From NCBI GenBank assembly GCA_024036415.1, contig JAMWET010000016.1, positions 175,001 to 239,000 of the forward strand: a stretch of DNA of 64,000 nt, written 5' to 3'. A model generated the notes under the pieces. The model made no database searches and was not told the DNA's origin. It was given only the letters and a program-made list of their open reading frames with translations. A program made the translations under genes and the position numbers. The DNA comes from Prochilodus magdalenae. Taxonomy: Eukaryota; Chordata; Actinopteri; Characiformes; Prochilodontidae. Positions 1-14,519 of the stretch are shown piece after piece. How positions within the stretch are numbered: position 1 is the stretch's first letter; each line of letters begins with the position of its first letter.

Positions 1-650
<650 letters not shown>

Positions 651-1006
651 TTAATGAGCCCCCAGCATTCACAGAATACAGACTATCCCTTCCTCACAAC
701 CCACCACTCTCTTCTCTCTCCCACATTCTCTACATCATGAATTTTTCAGTTTCTCTGTCATCACTGAGCTTCCTTTAAAGAGATTTTTTATTGTCTATAA
801 ATTTGAATAACATTTTTAACTCACTTAATATGAAAGAAGCCTTACTGAGAAATGACAAGCAGTGCCTCAGTTCCACATGACTCAATCACAGTTCAATCCC
901 ATCATTCCTTCAATTTCTATATAACAACTGTTGAGAATAAACAGAGTTATCAGACTGACCTGATGTGAAGCATCTGGACTCAGAGAGTCATTGTATCCAT
1001 ATCATT

Positions 1007-1228
1007 GATGTCCAAAGAAAAACATCGGTTTCTCCAGAATGGCAGCCTATTTTTATTTTAATGGAGTCTGTGGAGCCAGACTGCTTTTTAAAGCAATTCA
1101 GGGCCACTTCTTTTGTTTCACAATGACATTTTCACTCAGTGTAAACAGAAGCCGCTGTATTCAAACGATGCATAAAAGTAAAAAGCTACAAAAATGGAGA
1201 TACATATCTTTCCTTGGACAGCGACGAT
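1007..1228. mobile_element. MITE family A, copy 1
   Basis: About 220 bases bounded by inverted ends related to TGTCCAAAGAAAAAC on the left and GGACAGCGACGATAT on the right. Internally it carries the GGCCACTTCTTTTG and CAGTGTAAACAG blocks shared with copies 2 and 3. No coding capacity is present; it is a non-autonomous DNA transposon relic. Confidence 0.7.
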
Positions 1229-1271
1229 ATTCTAGATGACTGTGAGTTTTTATGTAATGTTGATGATGCTT

Positions 1272-1523
1272 ATCGTCGCTGTCCACAGAAAAACAGGTAT
1301 CTCCAAAATGGCAGCTTTACAGGAGAGGCCAAAAACCTCATTTCATTTGAATGGAAGTCAATGGAACCAGACGTCTTTCCAGGCAGTTTTGGGCCATTTC
1401 TGTTGGTCCATTCTTCATGGAATTTCCACACAGTGTAAACAGCAGCTCATGTGATCAAATGAGGCATACAAGTAAAAATCAACAAAAATGGAGATACATG
1501 TTTTTCTCTGGACAGCGACGATA
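1272..1523. mobile_element. MITE family A, copy 2
   Basis: A complete-looking 252-base copy. The left end reads ATCGTCGCTGTCCACAG and the right end GGACAGCGACGATAT. The ends are inverted repeats of about 35 bases that include the GGTATCTCCAAAATGG block. The interior matches copy 3 (26372-26625) in the opposite orientation. It lies only about 45 bases from copy 1. Bases 1524-1940 that follow hold nothing recognised. Confidence 0.8.
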
Positions 1524-1944
1524 TGTTCCCTTTTTTAACGTAGTGGTTGAGGCGGGATACAAGTGCACAGTGGTTTTGTTTGGGTTAGTCCGGGTAACAG
1601 GGGTCAAAACACAGGTGGGTATTACTAAAGACATGCCCATCAATAGAAAGCAGAAACAAAACCAGGGTCAAGAACTACAGACGAAGACAAACGCTACAAA
1701 ACCAAGAGAACAAGAACTGAAAGGAAACACGGCTAGGATTCACGAGGGGAACACAGGCTCAGAACTCACAAAGAGACAACAGAGACTTCACCAACCAACA
1801 GGCCAAACAGAGGAGTCTTAATACAAGTCCTAATGGGTAACAGATTGGTCTCAGGTATGGGAGTGGGTGGAGTCAGGGTGGAGCAGGAAGAGCTGTGCTA
1901 TGACATGAAGTAACCAGAGGGGGCACAAAGAGGAGTCAAAGCAC

Positions 1945-1965
1945 AAAGAGAGAAGGAGAGAGGAG

Positions 1966-2019
<54 letters not shown>

Positions 2020-2244
2020 CTTTTTCAAAGAGAGACAGACAGAGAGAGAGACACTTAGAATATGCAGTGATAAAGAGAGAGAGAGAGGTTTTGAGAGAGA
2101 GACACTTAGAGCGAACAGTGATAGAGAGAGAGAGAGAGAGAGAGAGAAGGTTTTGAGAGAGAGACACTTCGAGTGAACAGTGATAAAGGGAGAGAGAGAG
2201 AGAGAGAGAAGGTTTTGAGAGAGAGAGACACTTAGAGTGAACAG

Positions 2245-2305
<61 letters not shown>

Positions 2306-2385
2306 AGGTTTTGAGAGAGAGACACTTAGAATATGCAGTGATAAAGAGAGAGAGAGAGGTTTTGAGAGAGAGACACTTAGAGCGA

Positions 2386-2422
<37 letters not shown>

Positions 2423-2539
2423 TTTGAGAGAGAGACACTTAGAATATGCAGTGATAAAGAGAGAGAGAGAGGTTTTGAGAGAGAGACACTTCGAGTGAAC
2501 AGTGATAGAGAGAGAGAGACACTTAGAGTGAACAGTGAT

Positions 2540-2594
<55 letters not shown>

Positions 2595-2650
2595 ATGAAG
2601 CACTTAGAGAGACAGAAACAGAGAGATAGAGACTTTGAGAGAAAGGCACT
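1945..2650. repeat. GA-rich minisatellite, about 9 units
   Basis: Repeated units of about 50-65 bases containing GGTTTTGAGAGAGAGACACTT followed by AGAATATGCAGTGATAAAG or AGCGAACAGTGATAGAG and then variable (GA)n. It is a minisatellite grown from a GA microsatellite. Bases 2651-3545 are single-copy with nothing recognised. Confidence 0.85.
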
Positions 2651-3547
2651 TTAAAAGAAGAGAGACAGAGACAGACACGTCTCAGACGAGAGGCCTGAAA
2701 ACAGCATCTACTAGATGAAGGTTTTGTTTGGCGAGTTGTAACAGATCAGTAGCCGGAGAGCTGGGCAGTGTTCAGATGCTGAACTAAACACTGCCCAGAG
2801 AAAACACTACTAAGAGAAAGACAGTAACCAGAGGGGGCGTATTGAGAGATGAACAGGGACAGGCAGACAGATAGACAGACAAAGATGCGACACCCTTCTG
2901 ATAGCAGGACAAAAACATCAGGCATCAGCCTGTGTGCTGAAAAGCAGGTCCTGTAAAAGCTGTGTGGTGGGAACATTTAGAAGAGTTCATCATTTCAGAT
3001 GCCTGGCTCCCGTCATCACTCCTCTGTAAGTCTGGAATAGGACATTAATGCTACGAGATTACCATAACCTGCAGCCTCAAGCAGCTTATTGCTTTCCTAA
3101 AATGGCAGATAACAATGATGGAGTGCTAGAAGAGAAGGAGTCTTCCATCATTGTTTATGGCAGTCATTTCTTTCTTGTCTTCTAATAATGAGGATCATAG
3201 TACAGCATGTTCAGTCCAAGAGCCTTGTATTAGCTCAACACTGATGACCATGACAACAGTGCTAATGTCCGTCAGCACCTCCCTGTGATGTCCAGTCTTA
3301 TTTAGCATTAAGCTAATAGTGCCCTGCCTCCCTTTTCCCACAGTGGGGCTACATTTCTAATGGCTTCCTACTCCTAGTGCACCACGTAGCAGTTAACATA
3401 CCGGCTCCCGTTCGAGATACAGCCTAGGTTTAATGCTACCTAAAGCAGAACTAAAACACGTGTGACAGCACAAGGCACATGTTCCTTTAGACTTTAGACT
3501 GTACAGAAGCCCTAAAGAGCAATGGATTCATAAGGTGTCACTCCATT

Positions 3548-3775
3548 TCATTTCTGGCATTTAGCTGACGCTCTTATCCAGAGCGACTTACAAGGTTAAT
3601 CATATTACAGGTGGGCCAATGTAGTGTTAGGAGTCTTGCCCAAGGACTCTTATTGGTGTAGCACAGCATGGACACCCAAACCAGGATTCAAACCCCAGTC
3701 TCCCACATGTGGTGGTGGCTACTTGGTGGGTAGTGGTGTTATCCGCTGAGCTACACCAACCACTGAGCTACACCA
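3548..3775 (-). mobile_element. tRNA-derived SINE, copy 1
   Basis: Minus-strand SINE. The 5' end carries a tRNA-like A box (GGTGTAGCTCAGCGGATAA) and a B-box-like stretch. The 3' end carries the tail CTCTGGATAAGAGCGTCAGC common in fish SINEs that borrow a LINE tail. The 5' end is partly duplicated (a second GTAGCTCAG at the right edge). Two other copies lie at 25341 and 40860. Confidence 0.85.
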
Positions 3776-4049
3776 TTTCACTGTGATAATAAGTTACTGT
3801 CATTTGTTTTCTTGAGATTTTCAGCTGTTAGAATTAATATCATGCCAAAGCAATGCTTCTTTCTCAAGATCTTAAGCTATTCGTATGGTTTTCATAGCTT
3901 TTTTTTCATAGCTGTTTGTGTACTTCATCCACCACAGACTATTAGCAGTATTATATTATAGACCTATTATATGACTCTACACTATTAACTTAAACTCTAC
4001 CCACCCTGCTTAGCTTGCTAGCATGCCTTATGAATGTAGCTTGAGCCAA

Positions 4050-4600
4050 TAACTATGTTGTATATGTTGTTTGTTGCATTACATGTGTCACATCCTGCTC
4101 TGTCCTGCTCATGGTTGTCTGTTTTCTCTGGCTTTCTGTTTCTGTCTTGTCATGTCCATGTGCTCTTTGTTGTCCTGTTCCATGTGCTTCTGTTTGTTTT
4201 GGTTTTTGCTCCTCCTTCTCCGACCCTTGTCAATCCCCCTGTCTTTGGTTTGTAGCTCCGCCCCTTCCCTTATAGCCCCCTGTTCCTTGTTAGCCTTTGA
4301 TCCCTTATACTCCCTGTAGTCCCCTGTGTTCTTGCTTGGTGGTTTGTCTTTCTCCCAAACTTTTGCCTCCCTGCTGGTCGTTTGTCTCCATGTTGGTCGT
4401 TTGTCTCTCAGTCCGTTGTTCTAGTCTAGGTCAGTTGGTTTTTGGCATCTTGTGTTTTGGTCATCGTGGTGTTTAGTTTCTTGTTTATTTACCAGTGCCT
4501 TTAGCTTCAGTTTCATCTTGTTTGTTTTGTCATTAAAACTTGCACTTGCATCCCGTCTCCTCGTCATGTCCAATGTAACATGTAACACTGTAACATGCAG
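4050..4600. other. Possible LTR-like repeat fragment
   Basis: CT/GT-rich segment with repeated GGTCGTTTGTCTCCATGTT-like phrases and a terminal CATTAAAACTTGCACTTGCA, resembling the U3-R-U5 layout of fish Gypsy LTRs. No second LTR, primer-binding site or gag/pol is seen. Bases 4601-5575 next to it are single-copy with nothing recognised. Confidence 0.3.
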
Positions 4601-5579
4601 TTTCTATTAAGTATTTTTTTTTTTTTGCGTCCTTTATTTTTAATTCCTACTAATTTATCAGGAAGTAATGACCATGTTGACTGGAAATGTAAACAAAGGT
4701 TGGTCTGTGAACTTCCCTAAATGAGTCTTTAATATTAAAATGACTTCAGTGTTTTTGAGAACCCCCTCTGGTCTTAACTGCAGCCCCTTAATAAAACCGA
4801 GTGCTCTCGATCATTCTCTAATGCGCTACGAGAGAGCTCCTCAATATCAACTGTCAAACTGGAACACGTTTGAGCGCAAAGCTGAGACAAAAGGGGGTCG
4901 CTAGCACATGGCTGGAGGTCCGACATAATGAAATCAGTGAGTTATTAAATGACATATTTAGGAGACTGAGCCAGAGGCTGCTGGAAGACTCGCCGGAATG
5001 TACGCGCATACACAAAGAGCGAACGCTCCCATATAAAGAAACATAAAACACATGCATATGCAAATATGAAGATACACACGCACACAAACACCCCCACCCG
5101 AGCCGGCCTTACGTAATGCTGAAGCCAGGGAGGCTGAGGTTAAACACATCGCGAGGTTGCCATGGGGACATGGTACACAGTTGCCTTGGGTTTTTTGTCT
5201 CCTGTACTAAGAGATTAGACCTGCGGGGAACAGCATCAGCACGAACTCGGCTCTTAGCAGCCAAACCATCAGAAAACACTGTGCGCTGAATGTACAGTAC
5301 TCATCCCCTTCATAAATACACCACACACCGCATTAACCAAACGGACAGAAGGTGAAGACACAGTAATACCGAAGGGAGAATACAAGAACTCATTTTTCAT
5401 ATTCTGCAAAATCCGTTTCTTAAAACCAAGTCATTCAGAGGGCCTTGATCTGCCTTATGAAACAGATCCTGTCCTGAACTCTGATTGGCTGAGCTCTGTT
5501 GCTGTAAAATACTTCATGTAGCCACACCAGTGACCTCCAGCACAGAAGTGCACGCTACCAGTTACAAGTTAAGGCACAC

Positions 5580-5783
5580 CGAACACGTTTAGACTTTTCT
5601 GGTTATATTAAAGACTCTACAGGCTTAACAGTTCCCACTGCGGGGGTGTCTGCACCTGCCTATATATACCATATATACTCTTGATGTGTAAAAATTATTT
5701 TACACATTTTACAGTTTAATGTCTTCACTTTTATTCTAAACCTTCCATGGACAGCCGTGTCCAAACTTTTGACTGGTAGTGTA
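5580..5783. mobile_element. Tc1-type element fragment (family E)
   Basis: Ends at CCAAACTTTTGACTGGTAGTG, the typical terminal inverted repeat of a fish Tc1-like family. It shares internal blocks (TTAAAGACTCTACAG, ATATACTCTTG) with the fuller copy at 47347-47898. No coding capacity. Bases 5784-7525 that follow hold AT-rich sequence with no gene or repeat I can identify. Confidence 0.65.
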
Positions 5784-7532
5784 AATTAGTATGAAGGCTT
5801 CTCATTTCTCATATCCCCAGATCATAAAAGCCAGTGTTATGTTTGTTTTTAAGGTTGACTGTGTGATTCCATGAGTGCTTTATTTTCATAGTTCAGTGTC
5901 TATTCTACAACCTTCCTTTGCTGACATTGGATGCCGTGAATAAAAAACTTATAAATATAAATAGACAAATAACAAGGATCAAAAATTAAGCATGCAGAGA
6001 ATATATAAAATAAAATATAAAATATAAAATGTAGACAATTTAGAATTATACAGGCTATGTATTGGTCGCATAATCTATACGGAACGATAACCAAAACCTG
6101 CAGGGATGAGATCGCTCACTGAAATAATAAGGTGCTGGTAGTTGTAACCGATAGGGTCTGTGTACTCAGTGTAGGTGGGCTTATTGTTCCTGCTATTTAT
6201 GCACATTATGAGCCAGTAGTTGAAATGTCATTGGTATATCTAGGTCTATTATTAACCTGGCAGATTGTTTACCAGTTTGTTCTATTGTGTGGGTGCCTAC
6301 ACATCCCAAAACTCGGGTAACGTGAACCTTGTCTGCTTGTACTTAGCAGCTTTGCCAGCTGTTCACATGCACGCAGTGACTAAATTCATGCGTTTGCTCC
6401 ATTAGTGAAGAAGCAGTAGGAGCTGTGTTCATTCTGACTGAAATGACTGGCTACAGCTCAATTAAGGATGAAAGAAAATGGGGAATTTGTGTGATTCACT
6501 GCACTGTTTATCCAAATGTGCTGTTGATCTTTCTGCAATCGAAGCTCACCATCCAACAGGTGAGCCATCGATATCATAACCACAGAAAAACAATCGCCAG
6601 GCAATACAGGGAACAAGCCATTAACCCTGCTATCCTATTACAAATTAAACACCTACTCGGATAACAGGCGCACGTATTGTCAACTACAGTGGTCCATGCC
6701 TTCATCCGTTCATTTATCCATCTGTTCCATTGTACTGTTCAAATCTCAAGGTCAGAGTAGATCACCTGCATTCACTCTATTGTCCCTGAGCACAATATCT
6801 CATTTCAGAGTATGCCAGGTGCTTTCCCGGTGTCACCTAGAGTCCCATGCACACTGTTCTCCTGTCAACATTACATCTCAGAAAAGCTCTTTCCCTATGT
6901 CTGATAGGGTACAGTCTCTCCCTGTGCCAGGAAAGAAAACTAGATTACAGGTACAGAGCAACCTGCGGGGTCTATATTTAAGCAAATAGGGTTTAAAGAT
7001 CACATGCAGGCCACACATGTAGGTCTGAAATAATGTATGGCATGTGTACAGTGGGGTGTTGGCACACGCATGTTCAGTGACACAGTTCGTTGTTAGAGCT
7101 TCATTATTGGAAAGTTAACGCAATTGCACTACTGACATCATTAACACATACTCTTTCAAAACGCTTCACACAAGCAGAGATTCCATGCATGCAGTCCATC
7201 ACACTAAAGGCTGGTGTGAACTGTGCAGCTAAAGCGGTATTACAGTACCGTTGCATGTCTTACTCTACAAGATGATGCCATAACATTGTGAGGATGCATA
7301 CTTTCAACTGAAGGGACAATGTGCAGTGTGGTTCTTTAGGGGTTACCTGGAGGGGACATGGGTGCACCTACCTTTAACATGGTATCAGCTGGTTTCAAGT
7401 GAAATATTATTCCTAACCCGGCCTACAGATGAGCAGGCCACAGACAAGTCATTACCTACAGGAGAGTGTGATTTGTAGCCACTGTTTAGCGATAAGTGTA
7501 ATAATAAAAACGATTTAAAAAGTGATTTGATT

Positions 7533-8141
7533 TGTGCATGTGTGTGCTTGTATGTCTCTGTATGTATGTGTGTATATATATATATATATATGTGTATGCC
7601 TATGTGTATGTGTGTGTGTAGGTGTATGTGTGTGTGCGCATGTGTGTGTAGGTGTATGTGTGTGTGTGTGTGTAGGTGTATGTGTATGCCTACGTGTGTG
7701 TGTGTGTGTGTGTGCGTGTATGTAGGTGTGTAATGTGTGTGTATGTAAGTGTATGTGTATGCCTATGTGTGTGTGTGAGTGTGTGTGTGTGTATGTAGGT
7801 GTATGTGTATGCCTTTGTGTGTGTGTGTTTGTGTGTGAGTGTGTGTGTATGCCTATGTGTGTATGTGTGTGTATGCCTATGTGTGTGTGTAGGTGTGTGT
7901 GTGTGTATGCAAGTGTGTAATGTGTGTGAATGTAGGTGTATGTGTATGCCTATGTGTGTGTGTGTGTGAGTGCGTGTGTCTGTTTGTGTGTGTGTATGTG
8001 TATGCCTATGTGTGTGTGTGTGTGAGTGCGTGTGTCTGTTTGTGTGTGGGTATGTGTATGCCTATGTGTGTGTGTGTATGTAGGTGTATGTGTGTGTGTG
8101 TCTGTGTGTCTGTCTGTTTGAGTGTGTGTGTGTGTGTGTGT

Positions 8142-8177
<36 letters not shown>

Positions 8178-8563
8178 ATGTAGGTGTGTAATGTGTGTGT
8201 ATATAAGTGTATGTGTATGCCTATGTGTGTGTGTGAGTGTGTGTGTGTGTGTATGTAGGTGTATGTGTATGCCTTTGTGTGTGTGTGTTTGTGTGTGTGT
8301 GTTTGTGTGTGAGTGTGTGTGTATGCGTATGCCTATGTGTGTGTGTAGGTGTGTGTGTGTATGCAAGTGTGTAATGTGTGTGAATGTAGGTGTATGTGTG
8401 TGTGTGCGTGTGTCTGTTTGTGTGTGTGTGTGTGTATGTGTATGCCTGTGTGTGTGTGTATGCCTATGTGTGTGTGTGTGTGTATGTAGGTGTATGTGTA
8501 TGCGTATGTGTGTGTGTGTCTGTGTGTCTGTCTGTTTGAGTGTGTGTGTGTGTGTGTGTGTGT

Positions 8564-8597
<34 letters not shown>

Positions 8598-8620
8598 CTG
8601 TTTGTGTGTGTGTGTGCATC
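7533..8620. repeat. TG-rich minisatellite block, about 1.1 kb
   Basis: (TG)n interrupted by recurring TATGCCTATGTG, ATGTAGGTGTATG and TCTGTTTGTG phrases. The longer order repeats about every 200-250 bases (for example GTAATGTGTG near 7732, 7918, 8188 and 8372). Cys-Val ORFs here are artefacts. Bases 8621-9465 show nothing recognised. Confidence 0.92.
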
Positions 8621-9467
8621 AAATTATCTCGCTACTTCAGTACAGCGGTGTGCACTTCACAGCTTGCTGCACATACAGTGCCAATACAACACCCACCGGC
8701 ATCCAACTCTACCCGTCTTGCTGACTCTGATTAGGTATCGGGGTATTAAGACAAGATGTTCCTGGTGTCCAGTTGCTATGGTAATGAGAAAAAGAAAACA
8801 TATGGCATTGTGCTTATTTCTGCTGGTGGGGGTTACCAGGATACAGTAGCTGGGCTTTGTTCTAAATAGGAAACATGAAAATAGAGTTATATCAACCCAC
8901 GTTTTTATTCCCTTAAACTATACTGAATAATCGGAAAGAAGCTTCGAACGATGGAGGAACTGTTATTTATACCTTAGCGGCACAATCTAATAACTACCAT
9001 GGTAAAATAAGGTACCATCTGTCTGCAGGTGGAAATTAATATCTCAAATGCAATATCTCTTCTATATACGTCTGTAACCTTTATTCATCCCAGACAGTAA
9101 ATAAAGGTACAGGTTCTATTAATGTATTCAGAGCATTTCGTGGATTTGCTTCTTCCTGAGTTTTCAAATCATGGTTTTACTCCAGCATAATTACACCTAT
9201 AAAAAAAGTAGCTTCATTTTAGTCCTTTAAATTCAGTTATTAATTCTAAACTCCATTATTTCCATCATACTGCATCAGCAGCATGTGGTCAGTTAACATG
9301 GGTGATCATTTGGATGTGCTGTACAAAAATCAGTAGCCATATTTAATTTACCTCAAAAACAATCACTAAGTGCAAGTTATTCATTTATAAGTAAATATAT
9401 TAAAAATTAAATAGAAGCATCATCAACCAAATAGAGTATCACTAAATATAAATATAATATTGCATGG

Positions 9468-9805
9468 ACGAAGTACACAAACCATGTCCTTGAGTTAAAG
9501 TAATGATTCCCAGGGTAAAGTACTCGTCCAGTAGAAGGTCCTCCCCTTAGACCTCCCTTTAGACCTCCCTTTAGACCTCCTCTGGAGTAAAAGTACTAAA
9601 GTATTCACCTTCAAATGTATTTAGGTATGGAAAATAATAGTAGCATGGTTTATTATGACTCTAATGTCCTATTATCATTTCTGGAACAGGACTCTTAATC
9701 AGCTCAGTGTAGGTGAGGAGACTCTAGTGTCTCTCAGTCCAGTCTGTAATAGAAGTTTGTTAATTAGTCTGATACTGATGTCTACTCAAATGATCATAAT
9801 GTTTG
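9468..9805. mobile_element. Dispersed repeat G, copy 1
   Basis: About 330 bases similar throughout to 24418-24725. Shared blocks include AGTACACAAACCATGT, TTTCTGGA, AATCAGCTCAGTGTAGGTGA and GATGTCTA. Copy 1 carries a local triplication of TAGACCTCCCTT. The type is unknown; it is probably a non-autonomous DNA element. Bases 9806-10455 show nothing recognised. Confidence 0.7.
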
Positions 9806-10459
9806 GCCAGCTAGCTGGGAAACCAACTACTTAGCAGAAAACAACTACTGAGTCAGAAAACACATTCATGGTTAGGACACCCAGAATATTTAAAGTGCAA
9901 GCAAAGTTGCATTTGTGTGAATGTGAAAGACATCTGAGCAAATAATAATATTAATAATAAACAATATTGGATAAAAGGATTGCTGGGTAACTCCACATTG
10001 CCTGATTCTCTTATCCTTCTGAGTTTGTTCTACTGGCACATTTTTTAACCACACAGTACAAACACCTCACCAGGATAAAGTGATCGCAACTAATTGGCAG
10101 AACAAAAGTGAATATTATTGATTATTCAGGTACAAGACGTCAAGGCGTTCAGTGTTAAAGCTCACAGATGATAGAACTGACTCAGACTTGAACCCCATAA
10201 ATAAGAGAATCAATTCAAGCTTGAACATCACAGATGAGGGAATGACTCAGCTCAAACTCTGGAGGCTTGACTCAGACTTACACCCCAGAGTCTCCAACTT
10301 TGACTCGGACTAACACCCCCAGAAAGTCAGAATTTAACTCGGACTCGCACCCCAGAGAACAGACGCTCGTCTCCAACATGAAGACCAGAGATTCGACCAT
10401 TCCTGTACTAATGCAAACGCAGTCTCAAGAGCAATAGAGCAAATCTAGTGTAAACTCCG

Positions 10460-10629
10460 CACACACACACCAACACACACACATATGCGCGCACACACAC
10501 ATACACACGCATTCACACACATACACACACGCACACACTCACACACACACGCACACGCCCTCTCGCACACACACACACACGCCCTCGCGCACACACACAC
10601 ACGCACACACACACACATACACACACTCA

Positions 10630-10687
<58 letters not shown>

Positions 10688-10963
10688 CCCACACACACAC
10701 TAACCCACACACACACACACACTAACCCACACACACACACACGCACACACACACACACATACACTAACCCACACACACACACAAACACACACACACACAC
10801 ACACGCACACACACACTAACCCACACACACTTATACACACACCCCCACACACGCACACACACACACACACACACACTCACACCCACACACACACACACAC
10901 ACACACACCAACACACACGCACACACACACTAACCCACACACACTTATACACACACCCCCCAC

Positions 10964-11020
<57 letters not shown>

Positions 11021-11057
11021 AACACACACACCAACACACACACACACACACGCACAC
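10460..11057. repeat. CA microsatellite/minisatellite
   Basis: Nearly 600 bases of (CA)n with recurring ACTAACCCACAC and CTTATACACACACCCC interruptions. The block around 10800-10860 is duplicated around 10915-10970. Confidence 0.95.
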
Positions 11058-11486
11058 CAAAAAACGGATAGAAGAAACTTGTTAATGGGTCAGAGAAAAT
11101 GAATTCATAAACCTTGAGGCAGAGAAAGAGAGACAGAAAGAAAGGCACAAAGGAAAGTTACACAGGCTCTAGGGCACTCTACACACCACACTGACTGTTT
11201 TTCACAAGCCTCATGTTCTTTTAGACAGTGTGTCACGACCCATCAAGGGAGCAAAGTGTGCGAGTATGAGGTGAGGATAGGCGATTGTGTATGAGTGTCA
11301 GTGCAGCACAGTGCGTGTACGTGTCAGAATCGTCTGCACAAGACCCTGTACGGACCTTGTACGGTTACAGACACCGCATTCATCCATACAGCAACACGGC
11401 TGATTCAACTGACCTACAGAGCTACAAATTAAGTTCAGTTTAATAGGCTACAAATGTATGTCACTATCAGCAAGTACATCTCCCAG

Positions 11487-11488
<2 letters not shown>

Positions 11489-11531
<43 letters not shown>
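11489..11531. repeat. (ATCT)n microsatellite
   Basis: Perfect tetranucleotide tract of about 10 units. Flanking sequence from 11060 to 12220 is AT-rich and single-copy in appearance, with no gene seen. Confidence 0.95.
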
Positions 11532-11532
<1 letters not shown>

Positions 11533-12224
11533 ACACTTATTATATATACCCACGTTTTGATGTGCTAGAACTGTACTTAATAATGTATGTTACATAGGCT
11601 TTATTGTATATCCTTAATAGCACTAATTATTAAGTTTACTAATGTTGCTTGAATGTACCTAATATAAGTATAGAAAGTATATAAGTATATTTTAATGTAC
11701 TAGAATCACTTTAATATGTGCTTAAGTATATCAAAGTAAATCTCAGAGGTGTCTCACAATAGCATAGCACAGTTAGTTCTATTTAAGTATATGTCTAATA
11801 GCTCTAATGATTATATTTAGCATACTCAGTACATAACTGGTATATGGAAATAGCACACTTTCAGTACATTAATTATGAATGCAAGGACATATACTAAGTA
11901 TTAAATTGAGTTACTTCAGTGTATGTTATTTTCTCCTGGGTGCAAGGAACCAGATGTCTATAAAGCAAATACATATAGTTCTATTATTTGCATTGCTGAA
12001 TGATCAGTAAACCTACATTCAGAGTTCAGAGTGCTCGCTATGATGTTAAAATAGTTTTAAATAAGTAAATTAATTAGTAAATTAATAAGTAAACAATGAC
12101 ACAATGAAATATGTCTCTAATGCATGCCTTACATAGATTTAAGGCCAAATCCTGTGAAGGAGCTTTCAGAGGCATTGTTCTGTCAGCACCATTGAACAAT
12201 TCTGACATAGTAACAAAATATTTT

Positions 12225-12358
12225 TGTAATTTTTTATTTTATATTCTGTAAACCTGCACTTTAGTCTACCTCTTGTTCTGTATCTGTTCTGCTGCTGTTC
12301 CTCTGCTGTAACAATGTAAATTTCCCCATGTGGGATAATAAAGGTTATCTTATCTTAT
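12225..12358 (+). mobile_element. LINE 3' end fragment
   Basis: Carries CTGTAACAATGTAAATTTCCCC, GGGATAATAAAGG and a short (ATCTT)n end, the usual 3' tail of fish non-LTR retrotransposons. Only the 3' end is present, as expected for 5'-truncated insertion. Bases 12359-13120 show nothing recognised. Confidence 0.6.
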
Positions 12359-13120
12359 CCTCTATTGTGGCACACTTCACATCAAACCACTCAAGAATGA
12401 CCCTGTTTTACATTTAAACTATAATTTTAATAATTATAATCAATTTACCAATAATTATACAGAAAGTTGACAACAACAACAAGCTACTAGCGCAACAAAG
12501 CATTCATGCGCCTACAGTGGACGGAGGTTAATAGAATTGTGAGGGTTTCTTTAATGTATTGCATTATAGAGTTTGGTGCAGGGCTCATCCCCACCTAATT
12601 CAACACTCAGATTCAGAAATAGTACAACTAGGCTTCCTTTACTTAAGAAGCATATTAGGATATAAGAATAACTAAGTAAAGGTGGGACTGTAGCCTAGGA
12701 TCTCAAAGCGTTCTTCGATTGTTTGCTGTTCTTGTTCTGAGAGTTACTGAGAGTCGCTGTGTTCCTGTCTGCTCACTGATGAAGCAAATATTTAAGGTGA
12801 GCAAAGAGTCTGCTACCAAAAATACACCTGTTATACAACAGGGAAATAATTACACTACACTGCAGCTATGCCAATGCCCATGCTCACTTACAGTAGGTAG
12901 AAAGTTGTAGGAAGAGTGGATGTTATGTTTCCTTTCTGATCAATATTTTAGAACACAAGAACAGAACCCAATATGGGCCTGTATGGTTCTTCATAACAGG
13001 TGTAGCATCGAGCAGTTTCTATTAGATACGTATAGTAGGATATTAATAATGACATTTATTAATGATCAGTAGTACACTCACGCATGAGGAGAGGACACCC
13101 ATATCATTGCAAAACAGAGT

Positions 13121-13495
<375 letters not shown>

Positions 13496-14377
13496 AGGAG
13501 GTTTACACTGATACTGGTTAACAACCATCTCTACGCTCTCATTAATTTATTCCCTCTCAAAATGATGGTTGTACACTCCTGAAAATAGATAAGCCCAAGA
13601 CTGTGAATCCATATTGTCTAAATGGTCATTTTGGTTGCTGTGTGGCCGGTTTCCTAAAGCACATATGTCCAAATACATACCCACAAATAAAAGATGTACT
13701 ACGTCAAACGTGCTTAAAGTGACATTAATTATTAATTATAATAACAGATTCAGAATCATTTTGATGGAACACTGACTTATAATAGCGAGAATTGCATTGG
13801 CTAATAATAGGGAGAATAGCAATTCTGTCATTGCCACTGCGGGCCTGGAGCACCTGCTATAGTGCTATGTAACTGTGTAGGAGCCGGCATGAGAGCTGTC
13901 ACAAGAACTGTGTAACGCTTTACAGCAGCACGTCACCACAACACCAACAACCGTGGGTCTTCAGCTCGCTATAAGAAGAAGCTAGCTCAGTATTCCCAGC
14001 ATGGATATCATGGAAAGGCTGCAAGGAGATGGAAGAAGGTGTTGTCAGAGGAGGCAAGGAAAAGGAAATGATAGAGTGACCAAGCAATGGCTTTAAACAT
14101 TGGCAAGAGCTAAAGAGATAAAAGGATGGAAGATGAAATGAGCAAGAAAATTCCTATACCTGTCTCAGGGAGGTTTGTAGTTTTCCCATATACCGAAAGT
14201 CTAACCCCAGTCCTTTTTCAGGCTAGCATGTGAAGACATAAACGCATATCACAGCAGAGCGTTTGGCCTTTGGTCCATCTTATGCCAAAAATGAAACGAC
14301 AACTCTGTGATATTGTGAGTATAGTAATACACTGTAAGTTATTTCTCTTCTTATTGTCTTTACATGGTATAGTTCTG

Positions 14378-14519
14378 TATGTGTAGCTCATTAAATATTC
14401 CCATATCAGTCTAAATTCATCAGTATTTATTGTTCCTGGTAACCTTTATCTTCCTTCCCAATTGTATTTCGGTCCGACACTTCCTTCTGGGTGCACTACT
14501 CTTTAGACGATCAGTGTAT
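14378..14519 (+). mobile_element. Tc1/mariner-like family B, 3' end fragment
   Basis: Shows TAGCTCATTAAATATTCCCA followed by the terminal inverted repeat ending CACTTCCTTCTGGGTGCA, as in the copies at 26640-26725 and 44588. Only the right end remains. Bases 14520-15550 show nothing recognised. Confidence 0.6.

Noticed and set aside
1898..2649. Multiple Ser-Leu-rich minus-strand ORFs
   Set aside because: Products of the GA-rich minisatellite.
4826..5110. Possible conserved exon
   Set aside because: Single-copy and relatively GC-rich, but no open frame with flanking splice sites gives a recognisable protein; it may be conserved non-coding sequence, which needs alignment to decide.
7527..8849. 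Cys-Val-rich ORFs up to 200 codons
   Set aside because: Translation of the TG-rich minisatellite; not a cysteine-rich secreted protein.
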